From assembly GCA_029448655.1 (NCBI GenBank), contig JACCLO010000046.1, positions 25,458-89,457 on the forward strand: a DNA stretch of 64,000 nucleotides, read 5' to 3'. This stretch comes from Wolfiporia cocos (lineage: Eukaryota; Basidiomycota; Agaricomycetes; Polyporales; Phaeolaceae). Under the pieces are notes generated by a model, which was not told the origin of the DNA, made no database searches, and saw only the letters and a list, made by a program, of their open reading frames with translations. Below, in pieces: positions 23,235 to 36,543 of this stretch. How positions within the stretch are numbered: position 1 is the stretch's first letter; the number at the start of each line of letters is the position of its first letter. The position numbers were made by a program, and so were the translations under genes.

Positions 23235-23394
23235 GCCACTCTCTAACACATGTGCCAGTGCCTTAACGAGAGGGTTGCAGGTAGTCACGTGACTAGATGG
23301 TCACATGTAGGTAATAGCTAGCACCCCGGTCCCATGCAGCATATCTACATAATTATGCCATATGATCGTGAGTAGGGAAGCATAGCCATACATA

Positions 23395-23681
23395 TGGGCC
23401 ATGTCTTTAGGGTGGGCCCTAGTAGATAGGATTGCACCTACTCATGTATATAAGCACATGCGAACTGGGGGTTATTCCCCAGTTCTTAGAATGTATCATC
23501 CTCCCTGATGAGGGGCAGAACTTCATGCTCTACCCATTGCCTCACTGCATGACTACTATTCCACCATGTTGTGCTAGTCTGGGGACCTCCTTTCCACCTA
23601 CACAAGCCGACATATGCCATGACATTGGGCATCTAGGAGTCACTGGAGATAGGGGGGGAAGGGGCTGTATGTTCTGTGACA
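23395..23681 (+). mobile_element. LTR fragment (promoter and 3' half)
   Basis: Carries CATGTATATA at about 23,443, a stem-loop AACTGGGG/CCCCAGTT (23463-23470 with 23477-23484) and the terminal TGTGACA ending at 23681. The 5' part expected upstream is missing or too diverged to place. Confidence 0.55.
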
Positions 23682-23835
23682 TTCACTTAACTCCACTACT
23701 GTTACACTAACAGAAATGCTCCTGCAGGGGCATTACTTTCCCCCACTTCCCAATCTCTGGTGTGCCAATCATCATGTCTGCTCACTCTACATGTGCATAT
23801 ACTGTTCTGCTCCACAATGTTGACTGTTGTGCCAC

Positions 23836-24326
23836 TGACACAGAATGTGTCATACGTACATGTTTATGCCCTAACCCCTTCTACTAACGTTGAAGGTGTT
23901 GACGACGAGGTAACGTCGCATGGGCTGACTAGGTAGACTTCAAGATAGAGAGTCTAAGGCATAGTGACGGCGTAGTCACCAGAGGCAGTCCCAGTCTAGC
24001 ACGCAGTATGATGATGAGGTTACACATCCATTGTCGAGATTGATCAGTCTGAGGTTGTAAGACCTCAGACGTCTACTTTATATACATGGAGACCGGCCGC
24101 TACCTAATGAAGGGCCTGCCCTAATGGCATGGTCTGTGCGCGCCCCTAAAGGTCACGCCTATGTATTATGTAAGTAGGGGATCACGTGACTGTATGTCCT
24201 GACGGACAGGTTGTGTTGTACCGCTACACTACGCTGCACTGGTCATGTGACTACTAGAACGTGAGCTCCTGGGTTCGAGCCAGGGAGGGGGTAATACATT
24301 AAAAACATGCCACAGAAATCTGTGAC
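23836..24326 (-). mobile_element. Solo LTR, 491 bases, target duplication GCCAC
   Basis: Minus-strand orientation: TGTCACAG starts at 24326 and the other end is at 23836. GCCAC lies at 23831-23835 and again at 24327-24331. It has the box GCGCACAGACC, CATGTATATA at about 24,085 and the stem-loop TCTGAGGT/ACCTCAGA (24048-24055 with 24062-24069). Near its start it carries GGGTTCGAGCC, which resembles a tRNA T-loop. Confidence 0.85.
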
Positions 24327-24369
24327 AGCCACAGGCTTTTGGTGATTGCTGTACTAACCCACATGAGTA

Positions 24370-24503
24370 TGCAGACACCAGGGGCATTATCTAATGACTT
24401 TGTCAGAAACATGCTGGTATCATTTGAATAAGTGATCAAATGCAAACATAATGCATTGATTGCTTATATAATATCTTCATTAGATAATGCCCCTGGTGTC
24501 TGG
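24370..24503. mobile_element. MITE, about 134 bases, with 26-base inverted ends
   Basis: Left end CAGACACCAGGGGCATTATC and right end GATAATGCCCCTGGTGTCTG are perfect inverted repeats enclosing an AT-rich middle (ATGCTGGTATCATTTGAA). A second copy in opposite orientation lies at 25228-25565. No transposase is present. Confidence 0.75.
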
Positions 24504-24547
24504 ATCTTTATGCAGCCAATGGTTAGCTGAGGTCATGTGTTTCTCAT

Positions 24548-25224
24548 TGACACAGTCCACTCACAAGGACTGTGGGACCGGCCCTGACCAGGGAAAGAGC
24601 CATCTTGCAGAGTGCTTGGACGTACTGGTTAGGTATGTCACCACATGCGATGCGTCCAAGGGAAGACCAGGGGTCACTGGCACGGATAGCACAAAGGCTT
24701 ATCCCAACAGCAGACGTCCCTGTCCTATGCGCCTTGCCAGTCATAGTGGGGCAACTCCCTGGTGGCAGAGCCAGAGGCACTCACCCTTGCAAGACTGTCG
24801 ATAATCCCCTTAGCAGCGCAGTGACACAGCCAGCCCACAACCCAAGAAGTGGAGAGGGGGACAAGCCCCATTGTCAGAGAATCCAAAAGATGGGTTGTAA
24901 GACCCATCTGACATAGAATATATACATGGTATGAGACGTCAAGTATCTAGCCCTAAAGTCAAGGTCTGTGCGCACCGCAGCAGATGTGACCTACAGTAAC
25001 TGTACAAGTGACAAACTCTATCTGTGACTGTCATGTGAGTACCTGGGACATGCACTACCCTACAGTGCCTAGATCATCTAATAAGTCAGGAGTCTGATAT
25101 GATAACAGAGGAGCACCGAAGAGGTGAAGAGGTGTGCTGTTGTGTATGCCCCTACACCCAAGGGGAACATAGCGAAACCGAGGGTTAGTCATAGTATATC
25201 CAGTAAAGAATAATACATGTGACA
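24548..25224 (-). mobile_element. Solo LTR, 677 bases, target duplication CTCAT
   Basis: Minus-strand start TGTCACATG at 25224, other end at 24548; CTCAT lies at 24543-24547 and 25225-25229. It contains GCGCACAGACC (about 24,972), CATGTATATA (about 24,925) and the stem-loop GATGGGT/ACCCATC (24889-24895 with 24902-24908). Confidence 0.85.
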
Positions 25225-25227
25225 CTC

Positions 25228-25565
25228 ATGATGTTATCAACCAATGCATTATGTTTGCATTTGATCACTTATTCAAATGATACCAGCATGTTTCCGACAA
25301 AGTGTCACAGATTTCACTGGCAGTCCCAGACTGGCGTTCTGTGGGGACAGGCATCCAACACCCCTTAGCCAAAAGGGCTGCTATAACAGCTCAGCTGTTA
25401 TAGGCGGGACACACTATATGTGTAGTTCATATTCCCATGCTGTGTGCTTATTGCATGTACTTGGCTTCGTACTTGGCATGGGTATGCCTTTTGGGTATTA
25501 TGTGCCACCTGGGATTCCAACCCCAGCGTAAACCGTGACACAAAGTCATTAGATAATGCCCCCAG
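25228..25565. mobile_element. Second MITE copy, split by a short LTR
   Basis: Segments 25241-25302 and 25546-25565 are the reverse complement of the MITE at 24370-24503 (shared: TTTGCATTTGATCACTTATT and TCATTAGATAATGCCCC). Removing 25303-25545 rejoins them exactly, so the LTR-like element inserted into an existing MITE. Confidence 0.75.
25303..25540 (+). mobile_element. Short LTR-like element, 238 bases, target duplication CAAAG
   Basis: Starts TGTCACAG, ends CCGTGACA, and is flanked by CAAAG at 25298-25302 and 25541-25545. It is closely similar to 19961-20209. Confidence 0.85.
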
Positions 25566-28210
25566 TGAGAGGCAATCTGTAATGGTGGTATGTCATTTCT
25601 CTCCCATTGTTATTCCAAGTTTCCTCCCTGCTGTCTTCCTCCCATCTCTACTGTTGCATTCCTATTCCTGTTCTGCACTCTAACCATTTGCCCCCAACCT
25701 CCCAGCAGTCCAATTCATTGCTAAAATCATCTCATCACAGTCCAGCACTCTTTCTGCTCCATCTGTGTTACAGATCTTCTAGCTAACACTAATTTTCCTA
25801 GCATTTATCCTATTTTTCTACAGTTTATTCATGCCTATCTGTGCTCTCAACAAGCTATCCATTAGTTATCCTTGCACTGCCATCCAAGCTGATCACTTAT
25901 CTTGTATTATGTAATAGTTCTTATATTATCTTAGTTCTCATCAACTACATCGTATACTTGTAGCTTCTTGACACTGACTCACTACATCTGCGGGACCAGC
26001 ACAGCCAGGAATCCCTCACTAGCCGTTGTGCTAGCTAGATCCGTGCATCAGCGCTGAGCCCCAGTGAAAATCTGGAGTATTTAAAGATATCTAAATGATT
26101 CTGGAGGTATCTAAAAGTAACTGCTAAGGTTCAATGTAACAAAATATATCCAGTGTAATCGAAATGTATTCATCATATCATGTGACCTATTAAGTAGATT
26201 GACGTATGCCAACGAACGACAGATCTGATGCCTAAGGCTGCGCAACGTCAACGTAGGCATAGGGGAGTTTCATATGGCTCCGCATGTAGGCTTCCATTAG
26301 CATGCTTATGTCATTACGTTTTTTGTCACTTATGCTATCTTGCTGCACTACCATTCGTACATTCCTTCCTACCCTGTGTTGTATACAATCCCCTGCTTTC
26401 AATAAATTGTCGAGACAACATGATGCCTCGAGAATCTGTATGCAAGATAGATGATACAATACTACGAGATGTGACTAAGTGATGTAGCATGATACAAGTG
26501 GGTACAGTGTTGCAACGTGCAATTGCAGATAATGCATAGATGAGGTGATCCGAGAACAGATAGTGACCATGATGAATATTACAATGCAGGGACGCTACTC
26601 GAGTGCTACTCATAGCACTGGCGCTTCCGAGCTAGCAATTGCCATATCCATCACATTGTTGCGCACTTAACGCCTAAACAGCAGATTCAAACTCCATAAC
26701 CCTAATGTAACCCTAAACCTTCGTCTCGGTTGCTGCTGTGGCTGAAGCAGATTTCAACATCATCTGGCTTATGCTGCCTCTAACTGCAGCCACACATCCA
26801 AGAAAATCATGGTGCTCTAGGGACACATAGAACAGAATAAAAATTAGATCTAAGTGAAGTTACTGTACTATTTCTCTCACTATAGAGCTCGTAATGAAGG
26901 AAAGCACCAAAAAAGTCAGTGTTGAGACTGACCTATGCTCTTGTCTCGTGCACCACGTAAGATCTCCTCAGTATTATATTGTCAAACTATTCACAAATCA
27001 ATTATATACCATATTAAAGACTATACTAGCAGAATGTCCTCCCGATATAACCCGATACTGCTCCATGAATATTTTGAAACAGGTATGTATTTTGGACACC
27101 ATCAAATTGAGTTGTTTGTTACTCAAGAATGATCTATAATAAAATCATGAGAATATTGTGGAATACTACTCATATGTACTACTATGGATTGAGGCAGTAA
27201 TATATAGAGGTACTTTGAATCAGAACCTCTACTATTTTGTCTCCCTGGGGTCACTGCAGCACCTTACTGTGTAGTATATATCCAATTTTCTGTCATATAT
27301 TTCACATTAAATATCTTTATCTAAAAGTAAAACATTCATATATTTTTTTTAAAAACTTCCTAGCTCTGCATCTCCTCTAGTCAATTGTCAGTAGCATGAA
27401 TACAGCTCTCAGCAGCTCCACATAGCCATCAGTAGAATTCAGGCTCAAACGTCAGTTGAAAGCAATCAGGACATACATATGTGAAGTACTTAAGTACTAT
27501 CAGGCACATTTGTCTGAGAGGAGACTGCAGGAGCGAGTGATTCAACAGCTGGTAGCGTCAAATCGACATACAAAGTACAGTTGCCACAACACAATCAACA
27601 TCATGTGACTGATCAAATCCTCATTAGTGCACAAGAAGTTATGTCTTTTGAACTGTGTCGTGCAGTATAGAAATATCGCAAATGGCAGGTTCATGATTAA
27701 ATATATCTATGAAATGCTATTTCAGCTTTCAAACATCCAGAACTTGGTACATCATGCGAAGAGGTACTTTCCTATAGAAGGCAAGAAATTGCACCAAGTT
27801 GACATAGTGCTCAATCTCCGCTATTGTGAGCAAGCTTCAAAATATTCATAGTACTAGAATCAATAACAAATCAACAACATAATAGTGTTTGAACCCAAGA
27901 AGGTGCGAGAAGTGGCGAGACTGCTACAGATAGGGTAAGTGCTATTCGGAGCGCTGGATCTAGCTCAGAGGATTTTTTTTCTTTCCCTCATCTGGACCTC
28001 TTTTCTCCTCCCCCTCACATTCTCCCTTCCCCCAGGATGTATCACATCTCTTCTAGCTCTGAATCTTCCCCTGCAGTTTCTGTTACTCCTAATGCTACAG
28101 ATACTCTGAGCATATTACAGACTCTGGATATTTCTTCTTCTGATTCCCTAGATTGTAGTCATCATCATCCTTTTAATTCTTTTGTGTCTTGTTTCATGCA
28201 AGAAAATACC
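25566..28210. other. AT-rich stretch without recognisable genes
   Basis: 2.6 kb. Short frames near 26,900-27,130 and 28,037-28,288 exist, but their composition is that of random AT-rich DNA and no domain is visible. At about 26,700 a few degenerate CCCTAA units occur, too few to call telomeric repeats. Confidence 0.5.
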
Positions 28211-28394
28211 CAAGCAGGCTCAAGATGGGGCACCTTCAGCATTTCACAAGATGTAAGTTGGATAGAATATCATCCAGATCCAACCTGATCTCTGCCAGTG
28301 CTCTGAACAGCTCATCTCCGAGGCGGACCATGCCACATTGGTCCGCCTAAACAATCGCACATATGCAGAATCGTTTCAAGAGATTGCCCAATTG

Positions 28395-28731
28395 CCGAGA
28401 ATCCTAAAGATGGGGGATAAGCCCCATCTACTACTGGACTATATACATGTGTGGCAGTGCTACTGGTATACCCTAAAGTAAAGGCCTGTGCACTGTAACT
28501 ACGGGTGACCGTGATATAGTGTACATGTAACTAATCAGGTGACCTACTGTGAGCGTGGGCTGCATGATACGCGCACTACCCCTAAGAGTGCCTATCTACT
28601 GGATCAGGTGAGCTGTTGGCTTCTAGGGAGTGACAAGAGGTGGTGAGGTGCAGGGACTGAGCTGTACATGTAGCAGCTGGTGTGGCAATCTAGCAAGGGA
28701 GTCAGGTACCCCTACTGGGAAGTTTGTGACA
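28395..28731 (-). mobile_element. 3' LTR (partial) with polypurine tract
   Basis: Minus-strand start TGTCACAAAC at 28731, directly preceded on that strand by a polypurine run ending GGGGGGTAA, as expected for a 3' LTR. About 240 bases of internal sequence remain (28732-28975). CATGTATATA lies at about 28,445 and the stem-loop GATGGGG/CCCCATC at 28409-28415 with 28422-28428. The far end could not be placed. Confidence 0.65.
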
Positions 28732-28975
28732 TTACCCCCCCTCTCAAAAAATGTCGTCCCAACATACCAATCTACTTCTTCTATGACCAAGCTACTAGGT
28801 TGCTTTGTCAGTGACCAGCCCCTGGCCATACCAAGGAAGGGGGAGCTTCCAGTATGAAAGGTGATCTGTCTGCCTGTAAGCATTGCAGGGAAGGGGAGCG
28901 GTTGGCATACAGGTGTCGGTGTGGCCATTTCGCCTTGCAGCATTGGGTTTTCTGCCTGGCAAACACTGGGCAAGG

Positions 28976-29643
28976 TGACACAGACTTACCAGCAAGGCTG
29001 TGGGACTGGCCCTAGCCAGGAAACCCTAGAGCTCTACATATAGCATAAGTCATCAGGTGTGCAGCATATGCATGTGTGCCAAGCAGGTGAGCTACAACCT
29101 ACGATCACTTTGCAGTGGTCATGTTGGTGAGCACGCACCCTGCCAGACGTAGTGCGTGAGCGACCACCTTCAGAACCTGAAGGCCAGCATGCAGAGTCAT
29201 GAAGAATCCCAGTGTGATAAAAAAGCAGTGTACCCCCAGCCAAGCTAGCGAGAAAGGGGCCTAGCCCAGTTGTTGAGAATCCAAAAGATGGCGGTAATGC
29301 CATCTCGTCATAGAGTATATACATGATGTGAAGAACATTAAGTATCTAGTACCAACCATAAAGTACTGGCCCATGCGCTAGTAACTAAGGGTGACCGTAC
29401 AAGTAATGTACCATGTAACTACCTGTGACTGTTATGATGCGCAGTCATGTGAGTACCTGGGGAGCGTGCTATCCTACAGCACTAAGTACTAATCTACTAG
29501 GTCAGGTATCACTGATGATAAGATAGCAAAGGATAGACTGTGAGGTGTAGCAGTACATGACCAAGTATGCCCCCGCATCCCAAGGATGGCTTTTGAAGCA
29601 TACTGAGGGTGGTCAGAAGTTCCTTGCAGAAAATACTGTGACA
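28976..29643 (-). mobile_element. LTR, 668 bases, imperfect target duplication (CAAGG/CGAGG)
   Basis: Minus-strand start TGTCACAG at 29643, other end TGACACAG at 28976. Promoter-like CATGTATATA at about 29,320; stem-loop GATGGC/GCCATC at 29287-29292 with 29299-29304. Confidence 0.7.
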
Positions 29644-30139
29644 CGAGGGCCCCTAGTCCTCCTGTGCCTTCTGAATTCCTTGTGGGTTGTCCCATCAATT
29701 TTTCTATTATTGGTCGCATCATTGCTGTCCACCTTCAAGACTGTTTGATGTGGGGTTGGGGACGGTTTTCACCATTCCTTTCACATACCCACTGGTCAGA
29801 GTTCTTGACTATGCCCCTGCCGTCCAGGAAATGGCAAGTCCTGTACTAGACCTTCACACACATGTCCTTTGCAGATACAGCGGCAGGTCCTCATATGCAG
29901 CTTATGGACTGCTGGCCCTGCTATCTAATGTTGGTGTGGGGGGCAGACTTTGCTTCTCATTTCATGCGGTTGCTTCGCCTGGAGTGACGCTTGGTGGGGG
30001 CTTGTAAGACTATGGAAAGGTGGTGCCTCTATCAGCCCGCTGCACTGCTGTGTTGCCATGGTAACCTGCACATAGAGAATCCTTCAGCCCAAAGTGCCTT
30101 GCAGCGATCAGGGGGGAAGGTAAGATATCCTTGAGATTA

Positions 30140-30700
30140 TGACACAGATGTACAACGTATGTGGGACCAGCCCTGTCAGGGATCCTAACCAGCTAGGCCA
30201 GGGTACAACACACTTGTCAGCGGTGATCCCCAGAGGCCTTTGCAGGGGCTGAAAGGGCAATGTAATGAGGCGCACCCCCAGCCTAGCAAGTGAAGACCCA
30301 AAGCAGTCATGGACCAGATGCACACGCAGCAGTTATATGAAAGGGGCAATAGCCCAGTTGTTGAGAATCTTGAGGATGAGGATGTAAGTCCTCATCTGTC
30401 ATAATATATACAGGATGTACTATCTAACAAGCTGGCCCTAAGGTAGAGGTCTATGCACTGTGCCACAGACATAACTAAGGAAAGTGACTAAGTGACATGA
30501 CCTGTAACTCTTGTGACCGTCATGTGGGACCTGGCACGTGCACTACCCTACAGTGCCTATCCAATGGGTCTGGTGGTCTACCAGCCGTAGGGAGCGACGA
30601 TGGAGATGGTGAGGTCTAGTAGCCGAGCTGTACATGCAGTGGCTGGCATAAATTCTAGCAAGGGATGTAGAAAAGGGCCTACACCTGCTTTGATGTGACA
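30140..30700 (-). mobile_element. LTR, about 561 bases
   Basis: Minus-strand start TGTCACATC at 30700; the other end TGACACAG is taken at 30140. The flanks do not match, so this end may be wrong. It contains TATATA near 30,405 and the stem-loop GATGAGGA/TCCTCATC at 30375-30382 with 30389-30396. Confidence 0.6.
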
Positions 30701-30791
30701 CTTCTTAAACCTTCTACAAGGTTCCACTAGGCTCCACCAGTGTTTATCACAAAGCACTCACCATGATATGCCCATCCAGTACTTGTGTGCA

Positions 30792-31060
30792 TGACACCAT
30801 AGTGTCGAATGCCATACAGAGGTAACCCTCAGTCTAGTATGCATAATGAGTAGAGACGAGGCAGGTGGGCAGACAAGAGGGTATAGTGCCAAGTAGACCT
30901 TGATGTCTATACTGACAAGAATGTTAGTTCTGAGGTGTAAGCCTCAGAACTCTAGGACTATATACATGAAGCATAGCACTGTACTAGCTTACCCTAAGTG
31001 ACTAGGTCTGTGCAGCCAGTGATGATGTAAGAGGCATTGTCATGTACACCAGGTGATACC
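30792..31060 (-). mobile_element. LTR fragment
   Basis: Holds CATGTATATA near 30,960, GCACAGACC near 31,008 and the longest stem-loop seen here, GTTCTGAGG/CCTCAGAAC (30927-30935 with 30942-30950). The start on the minus strand is missing. Confidence 0.55.
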
Positions 31061-31363
31061 TGTGGCTAGCGCTTGACCAAGGTGCTACCACAGATGTAAT
31101 CTTATCTACCTACAGGGCACCAACTAGGGTGCAGTGCTAGTGCTGGTGCTAGAAGTAGAGATGCTTGCACAGAGCCCTAATAACCACCTAGAAATCAGCA
31201 AAAACAAGGAGCAATCCACAGACCCTTTGGTCTGTGAAACTTTCCATCACATTCTAATGCCCAGACCTTAGACACAGTCTGGCCTCACTATGTCACTAAG
31301 ACCCAATCCCTTGGTAATCAGGATATGTCAACTTGTATGAGTCATTCCTGCAACCTCAGTCAG

Positions 31364-31574
31364 TGTCACAGATTTGGGTAAGAGCCTAAATGTGATGTTA
31401 TAGAGCTATAACTGGGTAACAAACCACGCAACAAAAGTTGATCATGAGAAATTGAACCGTATATAGCTGGACCCTTGATAACAGCATGAGCTGTTATTGT
31501 AGCCCTTTTGGGGGAGTGGCTTAAGTGCCACTCATAAACAATGCTGCATTGGGTCTGTGGCACATCTTGTGATA
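31364..31574 (+). mobile_element. Short LTR-like element, 211 bases, target duplication GTCAG
   Basis: Starts TGTCACAG and ends CTTGTGATA, with GTCAG at 31359-31363 and 31575-31579. Text such as TATATAGCTGGACCC, AACAGCATGAGCTGTTAT and TTTGGGGGAGTGGCT matches the two terminal repeats of the TRIM at 61132-62048 in the same orientation; it is a solo terminal repeat of that family. Confidence 0.85.
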
Positions 31575-31579
31575 GTCAG

Positions 31580-34500
31580 CAGTACCAGAGATTAACACAT
31601 GCTTCAGGCAACACCATTACCCGTTGTTAACCCTACACCCTAGAGTATCAAGAGTCCTACCTGCAGTATCACAGGTCTTATCCACTCATGTATAAGCCTG
31701 CCTCTAAGTTGTTGTAGACTTAGATTTGATCTCTTCGATAACCAGTAATTGTTACCTCATAATGTCTGCTGCTCTTTTACTCACTCTAACTCAATGTTAC
31801 CACCTTTCAATGCCACCTCAACAGTGAGTTTCTGTGCCAGTTTGATTCTTACTCCTGCCACTGAGCATGAAGCTCATCCAGTTGTGCTTGCGCTAATGCC
31901 CTGTCTCATTCTCTTCTAAACTGCCTCCTCTGCCATGTACAAGAAATTTCGCAATATCCACTCATACACACCATATCTTTGAGAAGCACACTGTCGTGCA
32001 CCAGATTGGCAAGGGTAGACAACATTAGCTGCCTTGGTGAGTGTCCATCACCCCATTAGCTATTGAACTAATGTGGTTCTGCAAGGCACTCCACCACACA
32101 TGCCTGTGCCCTGGCTGAATGTGAGTGTCCACCAGCTACCATATGGCTACCATATGCAAGCTGCTGTGACACAGAATACTCATCAATGTGTCATCTTCTA
32201 GCAGCCCCCTAGGGCCAAGACCAAAGGTCGGTGTTACAGATCCTATCATGACGACTTATCCATGCTATTTAATATAGGGTCTCATATTTTTATGTTAGAA
32301 ATCCCTCACACCCTCATTTAGCACCTTCCGGTTCCTCCCTCTCACATGCATAGTTAGGCCTCATATGTAGTCACATGTGCCCCTTAGGTACATAAAGTTG
32401 TCAGCCATTCTTTGGCTGCAACCAACATCTCAGCCACACACCAGCATCTATGGTGCATTGCTAGCCTCTCTATCACCAAAGTGACTGAGCACACTCCCTC
32501 AATGAATGTAGCATGTAGTGTGAGGTTCCTATCAGCATCTCTACTACTAATTCATATCTATTGGTAAGTTGTTGTTTGTATCACACTCCTCCAAAAGGGC
32601 TCCAATCTCAACTGCGATTGTGGATCTAGCTACTTATGCAATTGACATTCCCATGAGTGGGCATGTACTAGCTCTGCACTTGAATATCTGCCATGTCATG
32701 GGCCAAGCACCATCTTTGACCTTTTAGTCTAGGTAGACAAATTGCCCTGTCTGCTTGCTCATGTATCCACAGAAACAGTGCCAATCCGGCTCAAATCAGT
32801 CAATGTTGTCACTTCTATAGGATTCTGGCTATTCACTGTCTCAATTCCTGGATTGATCCTCAGATGTTTCTGCTCCTTGGGCTATTGTCTTTAATAGGTA
32901 GCAGCTGCTATTTATGTAAGAACAACACATAGGTATAAATTTATGACATGCTAGTTAGTTGATGTTGTTTGCTAGCTGTACTACATATACTTGTGATCTG
33001 GCAAGGAATAAAGGTGTTCACCATAGAAGATCTTGATTTGATGAATGTGTATATCAAAAGCCCAGGTGCATTCCACAAAAGTCCATGAGTGTGGATATCA
33101 CAGTAAAGGAGAAGCCAAGCTCTGAGAATCCATTATTGCCACCAGACAATATCCTGTCCTGCAGACAACAGCAGCAACAAACTTGGTTTCAGAGCAACAA
33201 CGGATTGGAGATGAGATGACTAAGAGAGATCACAAGCTCACTGTGGTGGATTGCCCATCTAGGTCAGCATTTGTGAATGAGAGGAACAGCTTCTTATTCA
33301 CAGTAGGTGAGTAGGTTAAAGCCTGTAATCAAGGGTGCCCTTGGCATAGCAGAGCAAGTGCTTGATGCCAGTGACACATATCTGGATGCCAGTATCCCCA
33401 GAAGTGCACTGTGGGTGTGGCTGAGATGTAGCGGCAACCCATAGGGTGGCTGACTTTGTTTGGCGATGTTTTCTACCAGCTCATTTTCTGCTCTGTGCTA
33501 CATTTCTGGTCCTTGCCACTTAACACAAGCCTGTGGTACTGTTATGAGGCATCCCAGCTGCTTGAAAACCAACAGATATGAGCCCTGTGCTCTGAATCCC
33601 TCAAGTCTGCCATCTCTGCCCTGTCCTCGCATCATTCAGACCTTTTTTATTCAGTCTTGCTGCACCAATACCGTTCAAAGACTTTTCTCTGTCCCTCTAT
33701 GCACTTACCAGCATTTTCTTGACCATAACTCGTCTTTGGCCTCCCCTAGACTCTAAAATCCACTTCAGCCTCATTTCCTAAGCTCTCCTCTACCAACTAT
33801 CGCCAGTAGACACCCAATATAGGCTGCACAGTCTGGGTGGCTCGCACATTGTCGATGGCATAGAGACGCCACCTTCTTTCCTGAACCTCTGAATGCTATG
33901 AATTATGTGATTTCAATGCCAGAATAGAGAGGGCAGCCATGGATATCTGGGCTTGCATTGGGGTTGGAGAAGCAGATATGCATGTGTAGAGTGAAGATAA
34001 GTAGGGTCATGTGTACTTACACAAATGGTCAATTGCATATACATTATATAAGCATTCCACAGTATGAGCATTTGCCCTTGCAGGCAGCATACAGACCAGC
34101 TTAGGATAGTTACAATGCCCTTGGTGGCTTGGATGTATTTACGCTGTGATATCTAAAGCTAGCACCTCAGACTTAGCATTGTCAGCAAGTTGTGTGACAA
34201 TGTTCATCAGTCAGCAGGTCACAAGTAGAGCCCAAGCTGAATGACTGATCAGCAATAACTGGTGTATTTTGACATGTTGTCAAGTCCTGTGGTCATGTAG
34301 GGGTCACCTGCCATGTGGCGTGGGATCCGTAGCTGTGAAGTTGCATCAGTATGATGGTGTAACCATTAAATACTTGTTGTAGAAATATCGAAGAAATGGG
34401 TAAAAATATGGAGAAAATTAATATACCAAAGCTGTGACACAGCTCCCAGTTACCTATCTCGTTAACACAACCTGTTCAACCTCCTGTAACTCTGACAGAG

Positions 34501-36540
34501 CTCCCAGCTTGCTCTAGTCATTACAAGAGATTACTGAATGACACTACCACACTCAGTTTCAGTCTCCCTGTGACTGTCATCCAGTTTTCCTCACATAAAG
34601 TCTTAATCCACTGGCCATTGTCTCCTCAGCAAAGCTGCACATTCACCTGATGCAGCTGGTGAGCCACTCACAACTGATCCAAATGTAAATGATGATAGCT
34701 ACTGCTTTGTAAAGATGGACACAATGCACAACAGGCTGAATGTGTGACCAAACCGGTAACTATCCCTCATACAAGATGACATCTTGGAGTATGCGCTCGA
34801 CTCTGCCTGAAATTCGCTTGCAAAGCAGCAACAGGAGCATCACAGCAATCCAGGAAGGTTGTAGAGGCAATGCAGTGTTCATCTGGCACAAAGGAGAACT
34901 GGATGAAGTCAAACAATGGTGATATTCAGTCTCTAGTGGAGAGTGGGGCATTTGAGATTGTCAAAGCTATTTTCTACACAGAACCATCGGATCCTGCTGG
35001 GTGATTCATGTTGAGCACAGTGCCAACAGCTTCATTGAGCAATGCAAGCTCCATCGTTATCCCTCCCGGCTTTGACTACAACCGGACATTTGCACTCATC
35101 CCCAAATGGGCCTTATCCTTGGCACTTGCTGCACTCCAAGACCTGAAGTTGGGCAAGGCTTGTAGCATTGAAGGATGTCCATAGCATGCTGGCACCATAA
35201 AATGGAGAGTGAATGTGCTGCCCTATGACACAGTTACTCACTTGTTTAAGCTGTTGGAGCTTATAGATGATAAGTCGAGTTTGTAAAAAGTAGGCAGATG
35301 CTGCCAGACAGAATGAAAGACTATTGAAATGAATCATTCTCAGGCTCTAGTACTTCCAGAAGACAACTTTATATACAATGTGGGTCTATACCCCTGATAT
35401 CCTTGAGTAGGACTAACAATACAGTAACTCAATCCGTCTTCAGACCCATTCACAAGTTTCCTGCTCAAAGCCCCTCCAGTTGCCACATGCATACCTCCTC
35501 CTTCAGCTTGCCATTAAGTAGGCAGAGCAGATGTCAACAAACCTGTTGTTGGTCCCATGGATCCTGGTGTACACCCTAGCACAGAAATGTTCATGGGAAT
35601 GTCTCTTAGCTCATCTACCTGTGGAGACATGTGGTGGGCTCTTTGTTCTATCTTGCTATTGTGACATGTCCAGACATTGCAAAGGTAGTTGGCACACTAG
35701 CATAGTTCAGCATTTTTCCGGGATTTCTATGACCTACCTGAACCTATCTAGTACTTATTGCACAATGCCAAGCAATGGCCATAGTAAATAACATAAGCCT
35801 GATTATTAGCACATGACTAGGCACACTTGTCCGTTGTGGCCTCCTGTGCACCCAACTAAATTTGCATTGGCCTCCACTGCTGCTGCAACAGTGATCAGCA
35901 GGCAAGACACTCACATACTTCTCCAGTGGGCCAACCACTTGGAAGCCCAATTGCAAGACATCACTGAGCCTCCCATACCAGCAGTAGCCTGCCTACTTAG
36001 AGCCAGAGCCATCTAGAAGTCTAGAAGTCTAGAAGTCCTTGGTGTTCAGATAGGCAAGAGGATACACGAGTCAACCTCCACTGAATGTTCTTAAGTGTAA
36101 GGATGGTATGATAGACCCGTCTCGGAGTGGATTTAAAGGTCTTGATGTGGTTGAGGCTGGGACACTGTGAGAGGCTTTGTGCAACTAGACTGCCTGGATA
36201 CATTGTTCTTAATGCGAAAGACACAGCCGGATCCGATGACTCTGCATTTAGAAGGCTGACTTGACAAGATCATACGTCCTATTCCCCATTAAGGACTGGC
36301 TTTCGTCTTTGTGCGGCCTTCAACCTTGCCCCCTCTCTCAAGGTGGATACTCTATTGGTTCTACAAGTATCTTGGGCTCACCATGAAGTTTTTTTGCGCT
36401 TTGAAAGCGGAGTTAGCCTAAAATTTGCAGTATAAGAGCAGGAGAATGACAATCCACAGGTTCCCCTGGACAGCCAAAATCAAGAGGGACATTTAGCATG
36501 TAAATCAGCTGGGGAAAGTGGTGTATACAAGAAATTGCAT
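31580..36540. other. Repeat-derived stretch without recognisable genes
   Basis: About 5 kb. No frame over about 100 residues on either strand and no recognisable domain. Composition and scattered stop codons suggest old transposon DNA. A CTAGAAGT triple repeat lies at 36,013-36,036. Confidence 0.45.
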
Positions 36541-36543
36541 GGC

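Noticed and set aside
26690..26725. CCCTAA-like telomeric motif
   Set aside because: Only two or three degenerate units with other bases between them; not an array and not at an end.
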